Source: RGIG8785 sp045655245
Lineage (GTDB): Bacteria; Bacillota; Clostridia; RGIG8785
Direction: 5' to 3'
Length of the DNA stretch: 27,634 bases
Assembly: GCA_045655245.1 (NCBI GenBank)
Contig: JAZOOX010000038.1
Location: forward strand, 1 to 27,634
Positions 16,125 to 22,824 of the stretch are shown piece by piece. Below the pieces are notes generated by a model that was given only the letters and a program-made list of their open reading frames with translations, ran no database searches and was not told where the DNA came from. Position 1 is the first letter of the stretch. Each line of letters opens with the position of its first letter. Both the position numbers and the translations under genes were made by a program.

Positions 16125-16151
16125 AAAGCCCTGGCTGATGCCAAGGCTTTT
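16125..16151. terminator. hairpin with T-tract upstream of zip promoter
   Basis: AGCCCTGGC and GCCAAGGCT form a stem with one mismatch and a TGAT loop; TTTTT follows on the plus strand. No gene is obviously served; it may end stray transcripts between the divergent regions. Confidence 0.5.
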
Positions 16152-16169
16152 TCAATTTCCTCGTTGACT

Positions 16170-16320
16170 TTTTATCGGACGGCCTCTTGTCATCCGTTTG
16201 CGGGAACGGGGCATCAATGGTTTATGCCCCCTGAATCTGACTGTCGTTCTTCACGTCTGCCCTCAAGCAAAAGCAAAGTCCGTTTTATGACACACAAGGT
16301 GGTTTAAACTGAACTTGTAA
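16170..16320 (+). other. intergenic region with nested hairpins, possible structured RNA
   Basis: No protein gene is visible here. Several complementary pairs are: CGGAC with GTCCG enclosing about 100 bases; CCGTT/AACGG; GGGGCAT/ATGCCCC (about 16208-16230); and CTTGTCAT with ATGACACACAAG. They cannot all form at once. I cannot match it to a known RNA family (6S, riboswitch or other). It precedes the small ORF at 16341. Confidence 0.3.
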
Positions 16321-16340
16321 AACCGATAGGAGGAATGAAA

Positions 16341-16424
16341 ATGTTACTTTATGTATGGTTTGCCGCCTTGGCATTGCTCCCCTTTATTTGCCTTTATCAG
16401 ATTGAACAGATTTGCGAGGAATAA
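16341..16424 (+). CDS. small hydrophobic peptide, 27 residues
   Basis: An ORF of 27 codons starting MLLYVWFAALALLPF and ending EQICEE, i.e. one membrane segment with a short acidic tail. Support: a perfect AGGAGG (16328-16333) seven bases before the ATG, and a strong terminator directly after the stop. Two in-frame ATGs at 16335 and 16338 are too near the ribosome site. No homologue is recognised. A role as a small transport partner or regulator is possible but unknown. Confidence 0.55.
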   Translation: MLLYVWFAALALLPFICLYQIEQICEE

Positions 16425-16450
16425 AAAAGCACCCGAAAGGGTGCTTTTTT
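16423..16450. terminator. bidirectional terminator, small ORF and pnuC
   Basis: AAAAAGCACCC and GGGTGCTTTTT around a GAAA tetraloop, A- and T-tracts on both sides; serves the plus-strand small ORF and the minus-strand pnuC, which stops at 16452. Confidence 0.93.
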
Positions 16451-16451
16451 A

Positions 16452-17168
16452 TTATTCTTCCCGATGGGTACGGACGTAAATGCGCCATTTGACAATGCCG
16501 TAGATGGTGTTGATCAGCATTGCAAACTCGGAAATCAGCAGGATGTACGCTTTTTGAGAAACGTCCATAAAGATGTAGAGGACGGTGGTGATCAGCCAAG
16601 CGATCCATTGTTCGCTGTAGCGCAAAAGCAGCAAGATCCCGTTGGTCATACCGACGGCGGTGGCAAAAGCGTCCAAATAAGTATCGGATGCGCCGGGGAT
16701 AAGCTGCAGTAAATCGCCCGCAACAAAGCCGAAGGCGAAAATCCCTGCAACGACCAAAAGGGTTTGCCAAGGCTTTAACTGTTTAACCTGAGTCAGGTTT
16801 TCGTCCTCGCGGTCGGGGTGTTTGCTCCAGCGGATAAAGCTGATGACGTCAACGGGCATCCAGAAAAGGACCACACTGGCGGCAATGGCGTACCAGCCAA
16901 AGTGGAGGCAAATCAGTACTTCGGGGATTTCGATAAAGAAAAAGTCCACCACAAAGTTCCACTTACTCTGCTTGGCGATCAGCAGTTCACATAAGGGGTT
17001 TGCCAAGGTATCAATAACGGTGATGAAGATCAAAAAGAATCCTGCACCCTCTTCAAACATAAGCTCGGGAAAAAAAACCAGGAACGAGGCGGTCAGTACC
17101 AGTACCGCCGACAGATAAATAATCTGATAAGGGGTAAACGATTTGATTAGTTTTTTAATAGAGGACAT
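16452..17168 (-). CDS. pnuC: nicotinamide riboside/mononucleotide transporter, PnuC family
   Basis: A 238-residue polytopic membrane protein with about seven helices. The C-terminal half has the PnuC pattern: RYSEQWIAWLITTVLYIFMD followed by a helix ending in INTIYGIVKW. PnuC facilitates uptake of nicotinamide riboside, or a related vitamin precursor, driven by intracellular phosphorylation. AAGGAG lies before ATG. It overlaps the upstream amidohydrolase by 14 bases, so they share a transcript. No nadR-like kinase gene is in the window. Confidence 0.85.
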   Translation of the reverse strand: MSSIKKLIKSFTPYQIIYLSAVLVLTASFLVFFPELMFEEGAGFFLIFITVIDTLANPLCELLIAKQSKWNFVVDFFFIEIPEVLICLHFGWYAIAASVVLFWMPVDVISFIRWSKHPDREDENLTQVKQLKPWQTLLVVAGIFAFGFVAGDLLQLIPGASDTYLDAFATAVGMTNGILLLLRYSEQWIAWLITTVLYIFMDVSQKAYILLISEFAMLINTIYGIVKWRIYVRTHREE

Positions 17169-17976
17169 CTGAATTAACTCCTTTTAAGTATTCGCTCAAA
17201 CGGGGGAAAACCCGTAAGGCGTTGTGGTAATAAATCTCCTCCGCCTGCTGAGGCGTAAAGATTTTTTCGATGGTTTCGTGGTATTCGGTCACTGCCGAGA
17301 GATTAATGGGGGGACAAAAATCGGTGCCGTAAAGGAACTTTCGATACACCTGGGGATAGGGGTCGATGGCTTGCTTAAACCGCTGAACCGCCCAGTCCAG
17401 GCTGTCACCCTCCGGCGTCCCCGGCTCGTAAGCACCTGAAAAGTCGGTAAAAAGGTTTTCGGTCTCGCTGACGATGCGGATACACTCCTCGTAGCGGGGA
17501 TCGTCCATATGTGCCAATACAAAGTTCACGTCGGGAAACCGTTTTGCCGCCGCTTGTACGTACTTGGCGTTGCACCCATCCATATCGTTGTCGGTGGGCA
17601 GGACCAGTGAGCAGGAGCCGGTGTGAAAGGTCACGCCCAGACGGTGGTCTGCGGCAAACTGATAGATGGGAAACAGGCTCGGGTCGTCGGCGCGTCCTCT
17701 TTGGTAGGTCAGATACACCTTCAGTCCCACAACGGGTGTGGTGGGCAAAAGCGCTTCTATTTTGTCCAACTGCGCCCGAACGTCCCCGTGAATATCAATC
17801 GCGGGGCATAAAAAGAGGCGGTCATCTCCCCGTGTTAAAGCATAAGCATGATCGGGAGGCGCAAATGTTTCGAACCGTTCTAAAAAAGTCATGACCAATG
17901 CGTATCCGTCCGCAATATTAAAATATGCGTCACGGATGTCCGAATTGACAATATGGGTATGACAATCGATTTTCAT
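17155..17976 (-). CDS. metal-dependent hydrolase, amidohydrolase_2 family
   Basis: A 273-residue TIM-barrel hydrolase. Predicted metal and catalytic residues: H6 and H8 in MKIDCHTHIV, K86 in VGLKVYLTY, H118 in GVTFHTGSC, H156 in FVLAHMDDP and D219 in LYGTDFCPP. The set fits the Amidohydro_2 (PF04909) group of hydrolases and decarboxylases. GGAGGTGAGGG precedes the ATG. Co-transcription with pnuC suggests a substrate linked to the imported compound, but the substrate is unknown. Confidence 0.85.
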   Translation of the reverse strand: MKIDCHTHIVNSDIRDAYFNIADGYALVMTFLERFETFAPPDHAYALTRGDDRLFLCPAIDIHGDVRAQLDKIEALLPTTPVVGLKVYLTYQRGRADDPSLFPIYQFAADHRLGVTFHTGSCSLVLPTDNDMDGCNAKYVQAAAKRFPDVNFVLAHMDDPRYEECIRIVSETENLFTDFSGAYEPGTPEGDSLDWAVQRFKQAIDPYPQVYRKFLYGTDFCPPINLSAVTEYHETIEKIFTPQQAEEIYYHNALRVFPRLSEYLKGVNSDVLY

Positions 17977-17998
17977 TTGCCCTCACCTCCAATGGAAC

Positions 17999-18027
17999 AT
18001 TATAGCATTAATCGGTTGAAAAATCAA
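17999..18027 (-). promoter_or_regulatory. promoter of amidohydrolase-pnuC unit
   Basis: Minus-strand TTGATT (18022-18027), 17-bp spacer, TATAAT (17999-18004). Confidence 0.85.
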
Positions 18028-18122
18028 CATTTTTCTGAGGACCGGGAGTAATTACCGTGTCCTTTTAAATCGGTGGGAAAAAAGACGCCCGGTGCGGCAG
18101 TCAGAACGAAGAATAATTCCCA

Positions 18123-18160
18123 AGGCTTGTACATATTTTTTAATGCACAAGCTTTTTCTG
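18123..18160 (+). terminator. hairpin with T-tract before feo promoter
   Basis: GCTTGT-CAT and ATG-ACAAGC pair with one bulged base each, followed by TTTTTC. The 90 bases before it (about 18035-18120) contain no ORF I can support; an unrecognised short transcript ending here is possible. Confidence 0.6.
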
Positions 18161-18188
18161 TTGACAAATTAGAATTTTGGTGTATAAT
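18161..18188 (+). promoter_or_regulatory. promoter of feoA-feoB operon
   Basis: TTGACA (18161-18166), 16-bp spacer and TG-extended TATAAT (18183-18188). The start should fall near 18195, at the edge of the first operator. Confidence 0.85.
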
Positions 18189-18196
18189 GGATATAG

Positions 18197-18230
18197 TTAG
18201 ATATAACTAACCACAATTAGTCCGAACTAA
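18197..18230 (+). promoter_or_regulatory. two metal-regulator-like operators, TTAG-N6-CTAA
   Basis: TTAG-ATATAA-CTAA (18197-18210) and TTAG-TCCGAA-CTAA (18217-18230) are 20 bp apart, two helical turns, and cover the predicted start of the feoA transcript. The half-site resembles DtxR/IdeR-type operators with TTAG...CTAA. Repression by an iron-sensing regulator is inferred. Confidence 0.65.
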
Positions 18231-18246
18231 GGGAAGGGTGTTTTTG

Positions 18247-18459
18247 ATGACATTGAAAGAAGCAACACTCGGTGTTACATACAAAGTGTCGGCGGTACTG
18301 ACCCAAGACGAAGAGTTAAATGCGTTTCTCTTTTCTTTAGGGTGCTATAACGGGGGAGAGATTACCGTGGTTTCCCGATTAAAAAGCGGGTGTGTCGTCT
18401 CTTTAAAAGATGCTCGTTATCACATGGATAACCAACTGGCGGAAGCCATTTTAATTTAA
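18247..18459 (+). CDS. feoA: ferrous iron transport protein A
   Basis: A 70-residue SH3-like FeoA protein: LKEATLGVTYKVSAVL at the start, then LFSLGCYNGGEITVVSRL and a C-terminal LAEAILI, as is usual for FeoA. It is thought to act at the cytoplasmic side of FeoB. ATG 18247 is chosen because it is spaced from AAGGG; a GTG nine bases earlier would sit on the ribosome site. The reading frame ends 46 bases before feoB. Confidence 0.9.
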   Translation: MTLKEATLGVTYKVSAVLTQDEELNAFLFSLGCYNGGEITVVSRLKSGCVVSLKDARYHMDNQLAEAILI

Positions 18460-18474
18460 ATTTTTACAGCATGG

Positions 18475-18488
18475 TTAGTTTCGGCTAA
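18475..18488 (+). promoter_or_regulatory. third TTAG-N6-CTAA operator, between feoA and feoB
   Basis: TTAG-TTTCGG-CTAA, the same architecture as the two sites at the feoA promoter. It lies seven bases before the feoB ribosome site AGGAGG. It could block elongation or an internal start. Function is inferred from repetition of the motif only. Confidence 0.55.
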
Positions 18489-18505
18489 CTACAGGAGGAA
18501 AGACA

Positions 18506-20464
18506 ATGAAACTTGCATTGGCGGGGAACCCCAATTCGGGAAAAACGACGGTATTCAACGCGCTTACCGGGCGAAACGAGCGGGTAGGCAACTGGGCAGG
18601 AGTCACAGTAGAGAAAAAGGAGCATGGGGTGAAAAAGGTCTACGCCAACGGGCGGAAACTCATGCTGACCGACCTTCCCGGGGCATACTCGATGTCCCCG
18701 TTTACGGGGGAGGAAAGTGTTACCAGCACTTATATTCTGGAAGAAAATCCCGATGTGTTAATCAATATCGTGGATGCGACCAACTTAAGCCGTAGTTTGT
18801 TTTTGACCACCCAATTGCTGGAGCTGGGGATTCCCGTTGTAGTCGCCTTAAATAAAAGCGACGTTAATAGAAAGAAAAAGACAGAGATCGACGTCGACGC
18901 CCTCTCGGAACACTTGGGATGTCCCGTTATCCCCACTGATGCCACCTCTTCCGAAGGGTTAAAGGCACTGGTTTCTGCGGCAGTGGAGCGGGTTGGAGCC
19001 AAACAGATTCCACCCTTTTATCAAGGCGTGTCCGATTGCTGTGATCGGGAATCGGCTCGTGCCGCAGACCGCAGACGGTTCGAGTATGTCAACCGTATCG
19101 TCAAAACGGTAGAGACCCGCACCATCCCCACCCGCGACCGTAACATTGGGGATAAAATTGACGATATCTTAACCGACAAATGGCTGGGGATCCCGATTTT
19201 CGCCGTGGTGATGTGGCTGGTATTCCAAATTTCTCAGAGCTGGGTCGGCCCCTTTGTTGCAGATGCTCTGGTCGGTTGGCTGGAAGTCGGTCAGGCTGCC
19301 CTTGGCGGGTTGCTTTCATCTGCATCGCCCCTTTTGTCCGCTCTTTTGATAGACGGCATCATTGGCGGTGTCATTGCCGTTATTGGGTTTTTACCTTTGG
19401 TAATGGTCATGTACTTCCTGATTGCCATTCTGGAGGATTGCGGGTATATGTCCCGCGTGGCAGTAGTATTAGATCCCATCTTCAAGCGGGTCGGTTTGTC
19501 AGGGAAATCGGTTATTCCCTTTGTGATTGCCGTTGGTTGCGCCGTCCCCGGGGTAATGGCAAGTCGTACCATCCGTGACGAGCGGGAACGCCGTGCCGCC
19601 GCAATGTTGGCTCCTTTTATGCCGTGCGGCGCAAAGATCCCTGTGATTGCACTGTTTGCAGGAGCGTTTTTTGACAACGGAGGTTGGATCAGTACGGTCA
19701 TGTATTTGTCGGGGATTTTGATTATTTTCCTGTCTGCCCTTTTAGTCAACAAAATCGTGGGACATAAGGCGCGAAAGACCTTCTTTATTATCGAACTTCC
19801 CGAGTATAAAGCACCGTCTTTGTCAGGAGCGTTTCGTTCTATGTGTAACCGGGGCTGGTCCTACGTCGTTAAGGCGGCAACCATTATTCTGCTGTGTAAT
19901 ACCGCCGTGCAGGTAATGCAGAGCTTTGATTGGACGTTCCGTCCCGCCGCATCGGCAGACACTTCGATTCTGGCGGGGATTGCCCACCCCTTTGCCTATT
20001 TGCTGATTCCCGTTGTAGGCTATCACGCTTGGCAGCTGGCGGCTGCCGCCGTGACCGGGTTTATCGCTAAGGAGAACGTGGTGGGAACGTTGGCGGTTTG
20101 CTACGGCATCACCAACTTTATTAATGTGGATGAGTTTTCTTTAATGGGCAACGCCGGTGAGGTTGCCTCTGTAATGGGGCTAACCCAGTCTGCCGCCCTG
20201 GCGTATTTGGTGTTTAACCTGTTTTCTCCGCCCTGTTTCGCCGCTATCGGTGCAATGAACGCCGAAATGAAAAGCGCAAAATGGCTTTGGGGCGGAGTGG
20301 TTTTGCAACTCTGTGTCGGGTTTACCCTGGGCTTTTTGGTTTATCAAATGGGCACCCTGTTAACCGTCGGCCACTTCGGCGGCGGTATTGTGGGCGGCGG
20401 AATTGCCCTGGCTGCAATGGCAGCCGTTGTGATAGTGTTGGTTCGGAGGAATGTACATGACTAA
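18506..20464 (+). CDS. feoB: ferrous iron transport protein B
   Basis: A 652-residue Fe2+ transporter with N-terminal G domain: G1 GNPNSGKT (7-14), G3 DLPG (56-59), G4 NKSD (116-119). A helical region follows, then the membrane core with two Gate-like repeats (VGLSGKSVIPFVIAVGCAVPG and GNAGEVASVMGLTQSAALAY regions). Preceded by AGGAGG. It ends in the start of a small Cys-rich gene, overlapping by eight bases. This length is typical of Firmicutes FeoB without extra C-terminal domains. Confidence 0.96.
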   Translation: MKLALAGNPNSGKTTVFNALTGRNERVGNWAGVTVEKKEHGVKKVYANGRKLMLTDLPGAYSMSPFTGEESVTSTYILEENPDVLINIVDATNLSRSLFLTTQLLELGIPVVVALNKSDVNRKKKTEIDVDALSEHLGCPVIPTDATSSEGLKALVSAAVERVGAKQIPPFYQGVSDCCDRESARAADRRRFEYVNRIVKTVETRTIPTRDRNIGDKIDDILTDKWLGIPIFAVVMWLVFQISQSWVGPFVADALVGWLEVGQAALGGLLSSASPLLSALLIDGIIGGVIAVIGFLPLVMVMYFLIAILEDCGYMSRVAVVLDPIFKRVGLSGKSVIPFVIAVGCAVPGVMASRTIRDERERRAAAMLAPFMPCGAKIPVIALFAGAFFDNGGWISTVMYLSGILIIFLSALLVNKIVGHKARKTFFIIELPEYKAPSLSGAFRSMCNRGWSYVVKAATIILLCNTAVQVMQSFDWTFRPAASADTSILAGIAHPFAYLLIPVVGYHAWQLAAAAVTGFIAKENVVGTLAVCYGITNFINVDEFSLMGNAGEVASVMGLTQSAALAYLVFNLFSPPCFAAIGAMNAEMKSAKWLWGGVVLQLCVGFTLGFLVYQMGTLLTVGHFGGGIVGGGIALAAMAAVVIVLVRRNVHD

Positions 20465-20597
20465 TTTGGTTTTGATTCTGATTGTCTCGGTCATTGTAGG
20501 CGGTGCGATATACTATCTCTTTTGGCAAAAGAAAAAAGGAAAATGTGTTGGTTGCCCCTATTCCAAAAGTTGCAACGGGCATTGTGACGAGGAGTAA
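20457..20597 (+). CDS. FeoB-associated Cys-rich membrane protein
   Basis: A 46-residue protein beginning MTNLVLILIVSVIVGG, one membrane helix, then a basic stretch QKKKGK and a cysteine tail CVGCPYSKSCNGHC with four Cys. It matches the small FeoB-associated Cys-rich proteins (PF12669 type). Its ATG overlaps the end of feoB, with GGAGG a few bases upstream, so it is coupled to feoB. The cysteines may bind iron at the membrane face; the exact role is unknown. Confidence 0.85.
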   Translation: MTNLVLILIVSVIVGGAIYYLFWQKKKGKCVGCPYSKSCNGHCDEE

Positions 20598-20677
20598 ACG
20601 CACACAAAAGATCATTTGCAGTATTCTGTTATTGGATTGAAGACGAATTCGGCGGCGCCTTCGCCGAGCCTTGAGTC

Positions 20678-20738
20678 GGCTTTGAGGGGTTAAAATCCTT
20701 CAAAGCCTTTACTGCGCTCGAATTCAGCCTATTGCCAC
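20678..20738. repeat. imperfect direct repeat, copy A
   Basis: About 61 bp, matched by copy B at 25061-25121; the first 30 bases differ at one position and the last part (TATTGCCAC) matches. The first half can fold as GGCTTTGA...TCAAAGCC followed by TTT. The rest of 20598-20786 holds no gene. Confidence 0.8.
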
Positions 20739-20786
20739 CTTTTTACACACGTTTCTAACCATTCCTGCCAGAAAAACATTAGGTGA

Positions 20787-20832
20787 AAAAAGTCTAATTT
20801 ATGTTGTTATAACAACATAAATTAGACTTTTT
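20787..20832. promoter_or_regulatory. 46-bp perfect palindrome, likely Crp/Fnr operator
   Basis: Every base from 20787 pairs with its partner to 20832; the core ATGTTGTTATAACAACAT (20801-20818) recurs with one change before the Crp/Fnr gene at 22307-22324. The centre is about 41 bases before the start predicted from TATACT (20839-20844), the usual place for a class II activator. It could also form a terminator hairpin. Confidence 0.75.
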
Positions 20833-20838
20833 CTATGA

Positions 20839-20844
20839 TATACT
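20839..20844 (+). promoter_or_regulatory. -10 box of the Fe-S protein gene
   Basis: TATACT with no good -35 box (CATAAA at 17 bp), as expected of an activator-dependent promoter. Confidence 0.55.
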
Positions 20845-20878
20845 CATATCAGAAAGTGAAATAAAGGAGATTTGAGAC

Positions 20879-21583
20879 ATGATTAGGAAAATAATTAAAA
20901 TTGATGAAGAAAAGTGTAACGGTTGCGGATTGTGCGCGAAAGCTTGTCATGAGGGTGCGATAGAAATGATTGACGGCAAGGCAAAACTTACTCGTGAAGA
21001 TTATTGTGACGGATTGGGCGATTGTCTTCCTGTTTGCCCGACAGGTGCAATCACATTTGAAGAACGAGAGGCTCCGGCTTATAATGAAGAGGCGGTAAAA
21101 AAGGCTAAGATGAATAAACAAGGTGAAAGACTTCCTTGCGGATGTCCCGGAATGAATTCAAAGGTTATAAAGAGAGAAGTTGTCATGGCTGATGAGACCG
21201 TTTCTCAGCCGATTACAAGCCAACTTCAGCAATGGCCCGTGCAAATTAAGCTGGTACCTGTAAATGCCCCATATTTTAATCAGGCTAATCTTTTGATTGC
21301 GGCAGATTGTACGGCATATGCCTATGCAAACTTTCACAACAAATTTATCCGCAATAAAATCACATTGATTGGATGCCCCAAACTTGACGAGGGTGACTAC
21401 GCAGAAAAACTCACCGAGATTATTTCGGGTAACGATATTAAAAGTGTTACAATAGTTCGAATGGAAGTTCCGTGTTGCGGAGGTATTGAGAACGCCGCAA
21501 AAAGAGCCTTGCAGGCAAGCGGAAAGTTTATCCCGTGGCAGGTTGTAACAATTTCAACGGATGGCAGAATTTTAGATAGATAA
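20879..21583 (+). CDS. 4Fe-4S ferredoxin-domain protein
   Basis: A 234-residue protein. The N-terminus carries two cluster motifs, CNGCGLCAKACHEG (about 14-27) and CDGLGDCLPVCPTG (about 43-56), the second with an atypical wider spacing. The middle has LPCGCPG; the C-terminal domain has DCTAYAYANFHNKFI, GCPKLD and MEVPCCGG, cysteine sites shared by ferredoxin-like proteins often found beside hcp and Crp/Fnr genes in anaerobes. AAAGGAG precedes the ATG. Convergent with the Crp/Fnr gene. Its redox partner is unknown. Confidence 0.85.
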   Translation: MIRKIIKIDEEKCNGCGLCAKACHEGAIEMIDGKAKLTREDYCDGLGDCLPVCPTGAITFEEREAPAYNEEAVKKAKMNKQGERLPCGCPGMNSKVIKREVVMADETVSQPITSQLQQWPVQIKLVPVNAPYFNQANLLIAADCTAYAYANFHNKFIRNKITLIGCPKLDEGDYAEKLTEIISGNDIKSVTIVRMEVPCCGGIENAAKRALQASGKFIPWQVVTISTDGRILDR

Positions 21584-21587
21584 AAAA

Positions 21588-21622
21588 TATCCCTTTAGAA
21601 AGTATAATTTTCTAAAGGGACT
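21588..21622. terminator. bidirectional terminator
   Basis: TCCCTTTAGAAA (21590-21601) and TTTCTAAAGGGA (21609-21620), serving the Fe-S gene and the convergent Crp/Fnr gene. Confidence 0.85.
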
Positions 21623-21625
21623 ATT

Positions 21626-22294
21626 TTATTCAGAATCGGTATTTAAAAGAGTAAAATGATTTCGGTTAAGTTTTATAATGCCATCCTTTTGCATTTTGCT
21701 AAGCTCGTTGGACATCGTACTGCGGTCAACATTCAGATAGTCGGCAAGCTGTTGGCGATTAAAGGGGATTTCGAAACTTTTGCTTCCGTGGTAAGTTGCC
21801 TGATAGGATAGGTAACTAAGAAGTCTTCCTCTGATGGTTTTTGAACTTGTGTGTAAAATCCTTCTTGATAAATTCAGACTTTTTTGTGCTGAAAGCAAAA
21901 GCATATTCTGTATCAGTTTATTATGAAATGCACAGGTGTTTGCACAAACGGAGAACATCGACTCTGTACTTAAAAACAGAATTTCTGTACTTTCGCCCGC
22001 TACTGCATTTATCATCAAAGGTTCGCCCGGAATACAGGCGTAGTTCTCTGCGAAAACTTGCCCGGGACCGATTAAATCAAGAATACTTCTGTTACCCCAG
22101 ATATCATCGTTTTCGATTGAAACACTGCCCGAAAGAACGATGCCCATAAAAGATGTGATGTCACCCGAATAAAAGATCAATTCATCTCTTCTGTATTTCT
22201 TTGTAGTTGCGTTAAGACAGCCCATAAGCGATTGTATATCCTGCGGAGCAATGCCCCGAAAGAGAATTGTTTTTGATAGAAAATTAAAATCCAT
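21626..22294 (-). CDS. Crp/Fnr family transcriptional regulator
   Basis: A 222-residue regulator: cyclic-nucleotide-binding-like sensor domain (about 10-120), a dimerisation helix, then a C-terminal winged HTH with QQLADYLNVDRSTMSNELSKM (181-201). Cysteines at 26, 87, 117 and 121 (including C-x3-C) could hold a redox or metal cofactor, but this is not certain. GGAGGG precedes the ATG. A binding site like that of the Fe-S gene lies just after its own promoter, suggesting autorepression. It resembles HcpR-like regulators of nitrosative stress in genomic context, not proven by sequence alone. Confidence 0.9.
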   Translation of the reverse strand: MDFNFLSKTILFRGIAPQDIQSLMGCLNATTKKYRRDELIFYSGDITSFMGIVLSGSVSIENDDIWGNRSILDLIGPGQVFAENYACIPGEPLMINAVAGESTEILFLSTESMFSVCANTCAFHNKLIQNMLLLSAQKSLNLSRRILHTSSKTIRGRLLSYLSYQATYHGSKSFEIPFNRQQLADYLNVDRSTMSNELSKMQKDGIIKLNRNHFTLLNTDSE

Positions 22295-22306
22295 AAATGC
22301 CCTCCA

Positions 22307-22324
22307 ATGTTGTTATTACAACAT
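22307..22324. promoter_or_regulatory. Crp/Fnr-type operator before its own gene
   Basis: ATGTTGTTATTACAACAT, one base from the core of the 46-bp palindrome. It lies downstream of the -10 box, centred about +15, the position of a repressor site. Confidence 0.7.
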
Positions 22325-22337
22325 ATATGTTTATAAT

Positions 22338-22366
22338 ATTATATCAGATTTTTAATTGTAAATCAA
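22338..22366 (-). promoter_or_regulatory. promoter of the Crp/Fnr gene
   Basis: Minus-strand TTGATT (22361-22366), 17 bp, TATAAT (22338-22343). Confidence 0.8.
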
Positions 22367-22372
22367 TAAATA

Positions 22373-22401
22373 TTGAATTCCAAGGCAATTTATAGTATAA
22401 T
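22373..22401 (+). promoter_or_regulatory. promoter of the PAS-nitroreductase operon
   Basis: TTGAAT (22373-22378), 17 bp, TATAAT (22396-22401), divergent from the Crp/Fnr promoter with six bases between the -35 boxes. Confidence 0.75.
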
Positions 22402-22437
22402 TATTTAAACATAAATTACAGTAGGTGAGGATAAAAA

Positions 22438-22806
22438 ATGAAATTACATAAACTTTTCAAAAGCATACTTGACCAAGACACAGCCCCTGTTGTTGTTTGC
22501 GATATGGAGGATATCATTGTTTACATGAATCCGTCTGCGATAGGGCGTTATCATAAGGATTTGACTGGCAGAAGTATAAAAGACTGTCATCCGCCCAAAG
22601 CCAACGAGATGATAGAAAAGGTGCTTACTTGGTTTAAAGAAAGCAAGGACAACAACATCATTTACACCTATCGCAATGACGAGGAAAACAAAGACGTCTA
22701 TATGGTCGCTCTTCGTGATGATGACGGCACACTAATCGGCTACTACGAAAAGCACGAGTATAGAAACATAGAAACTGTTGGACTTTATCAGCCGAAGAAA
22801 AATTGA
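22438..22806 (+). CDS. single PAS-domain protein, PAS_10-like
   Basis: A 122-residue protein that is one PAS fold: PVVVCDMEDIIVYMN, then GRSIKDCHPPKANEMIEKVL and a C-terminal beta segment YMVALRDDDGTLIGYYE. The DCHPPK motif is characteristic of PAS_10 domains found in DUF438-type sensory proteins of anaerobes; the cysteine-histidine pair may bind a cofactor, which is unproven. AGGTGAGG precedes the ATG. It is the first gene of the divergent operon with the DUF5714, ArsC-like and nitroreductase genes. Confidence 0.82.
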   Translation: MKLHKLFKSILDQDTAPVVVCDMEDIIVYMNPSAIGRYHKDLTGRSIKDCHPPKANEMIEKVLTWFKESKDNNIIYTYRNDEENKDVYMVALRDDDGTLIGYYEKHEYRNIETVGLYQPKKN

Positions 22807-22824
22807 AATTATGGTGGTATGAAA

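Noticed and set aside
18035..18120. Riboswitch upstream of feo
   Set aside because: No known consensus could be matched, and a terminator plus a fresh promoter separate it from feoA.
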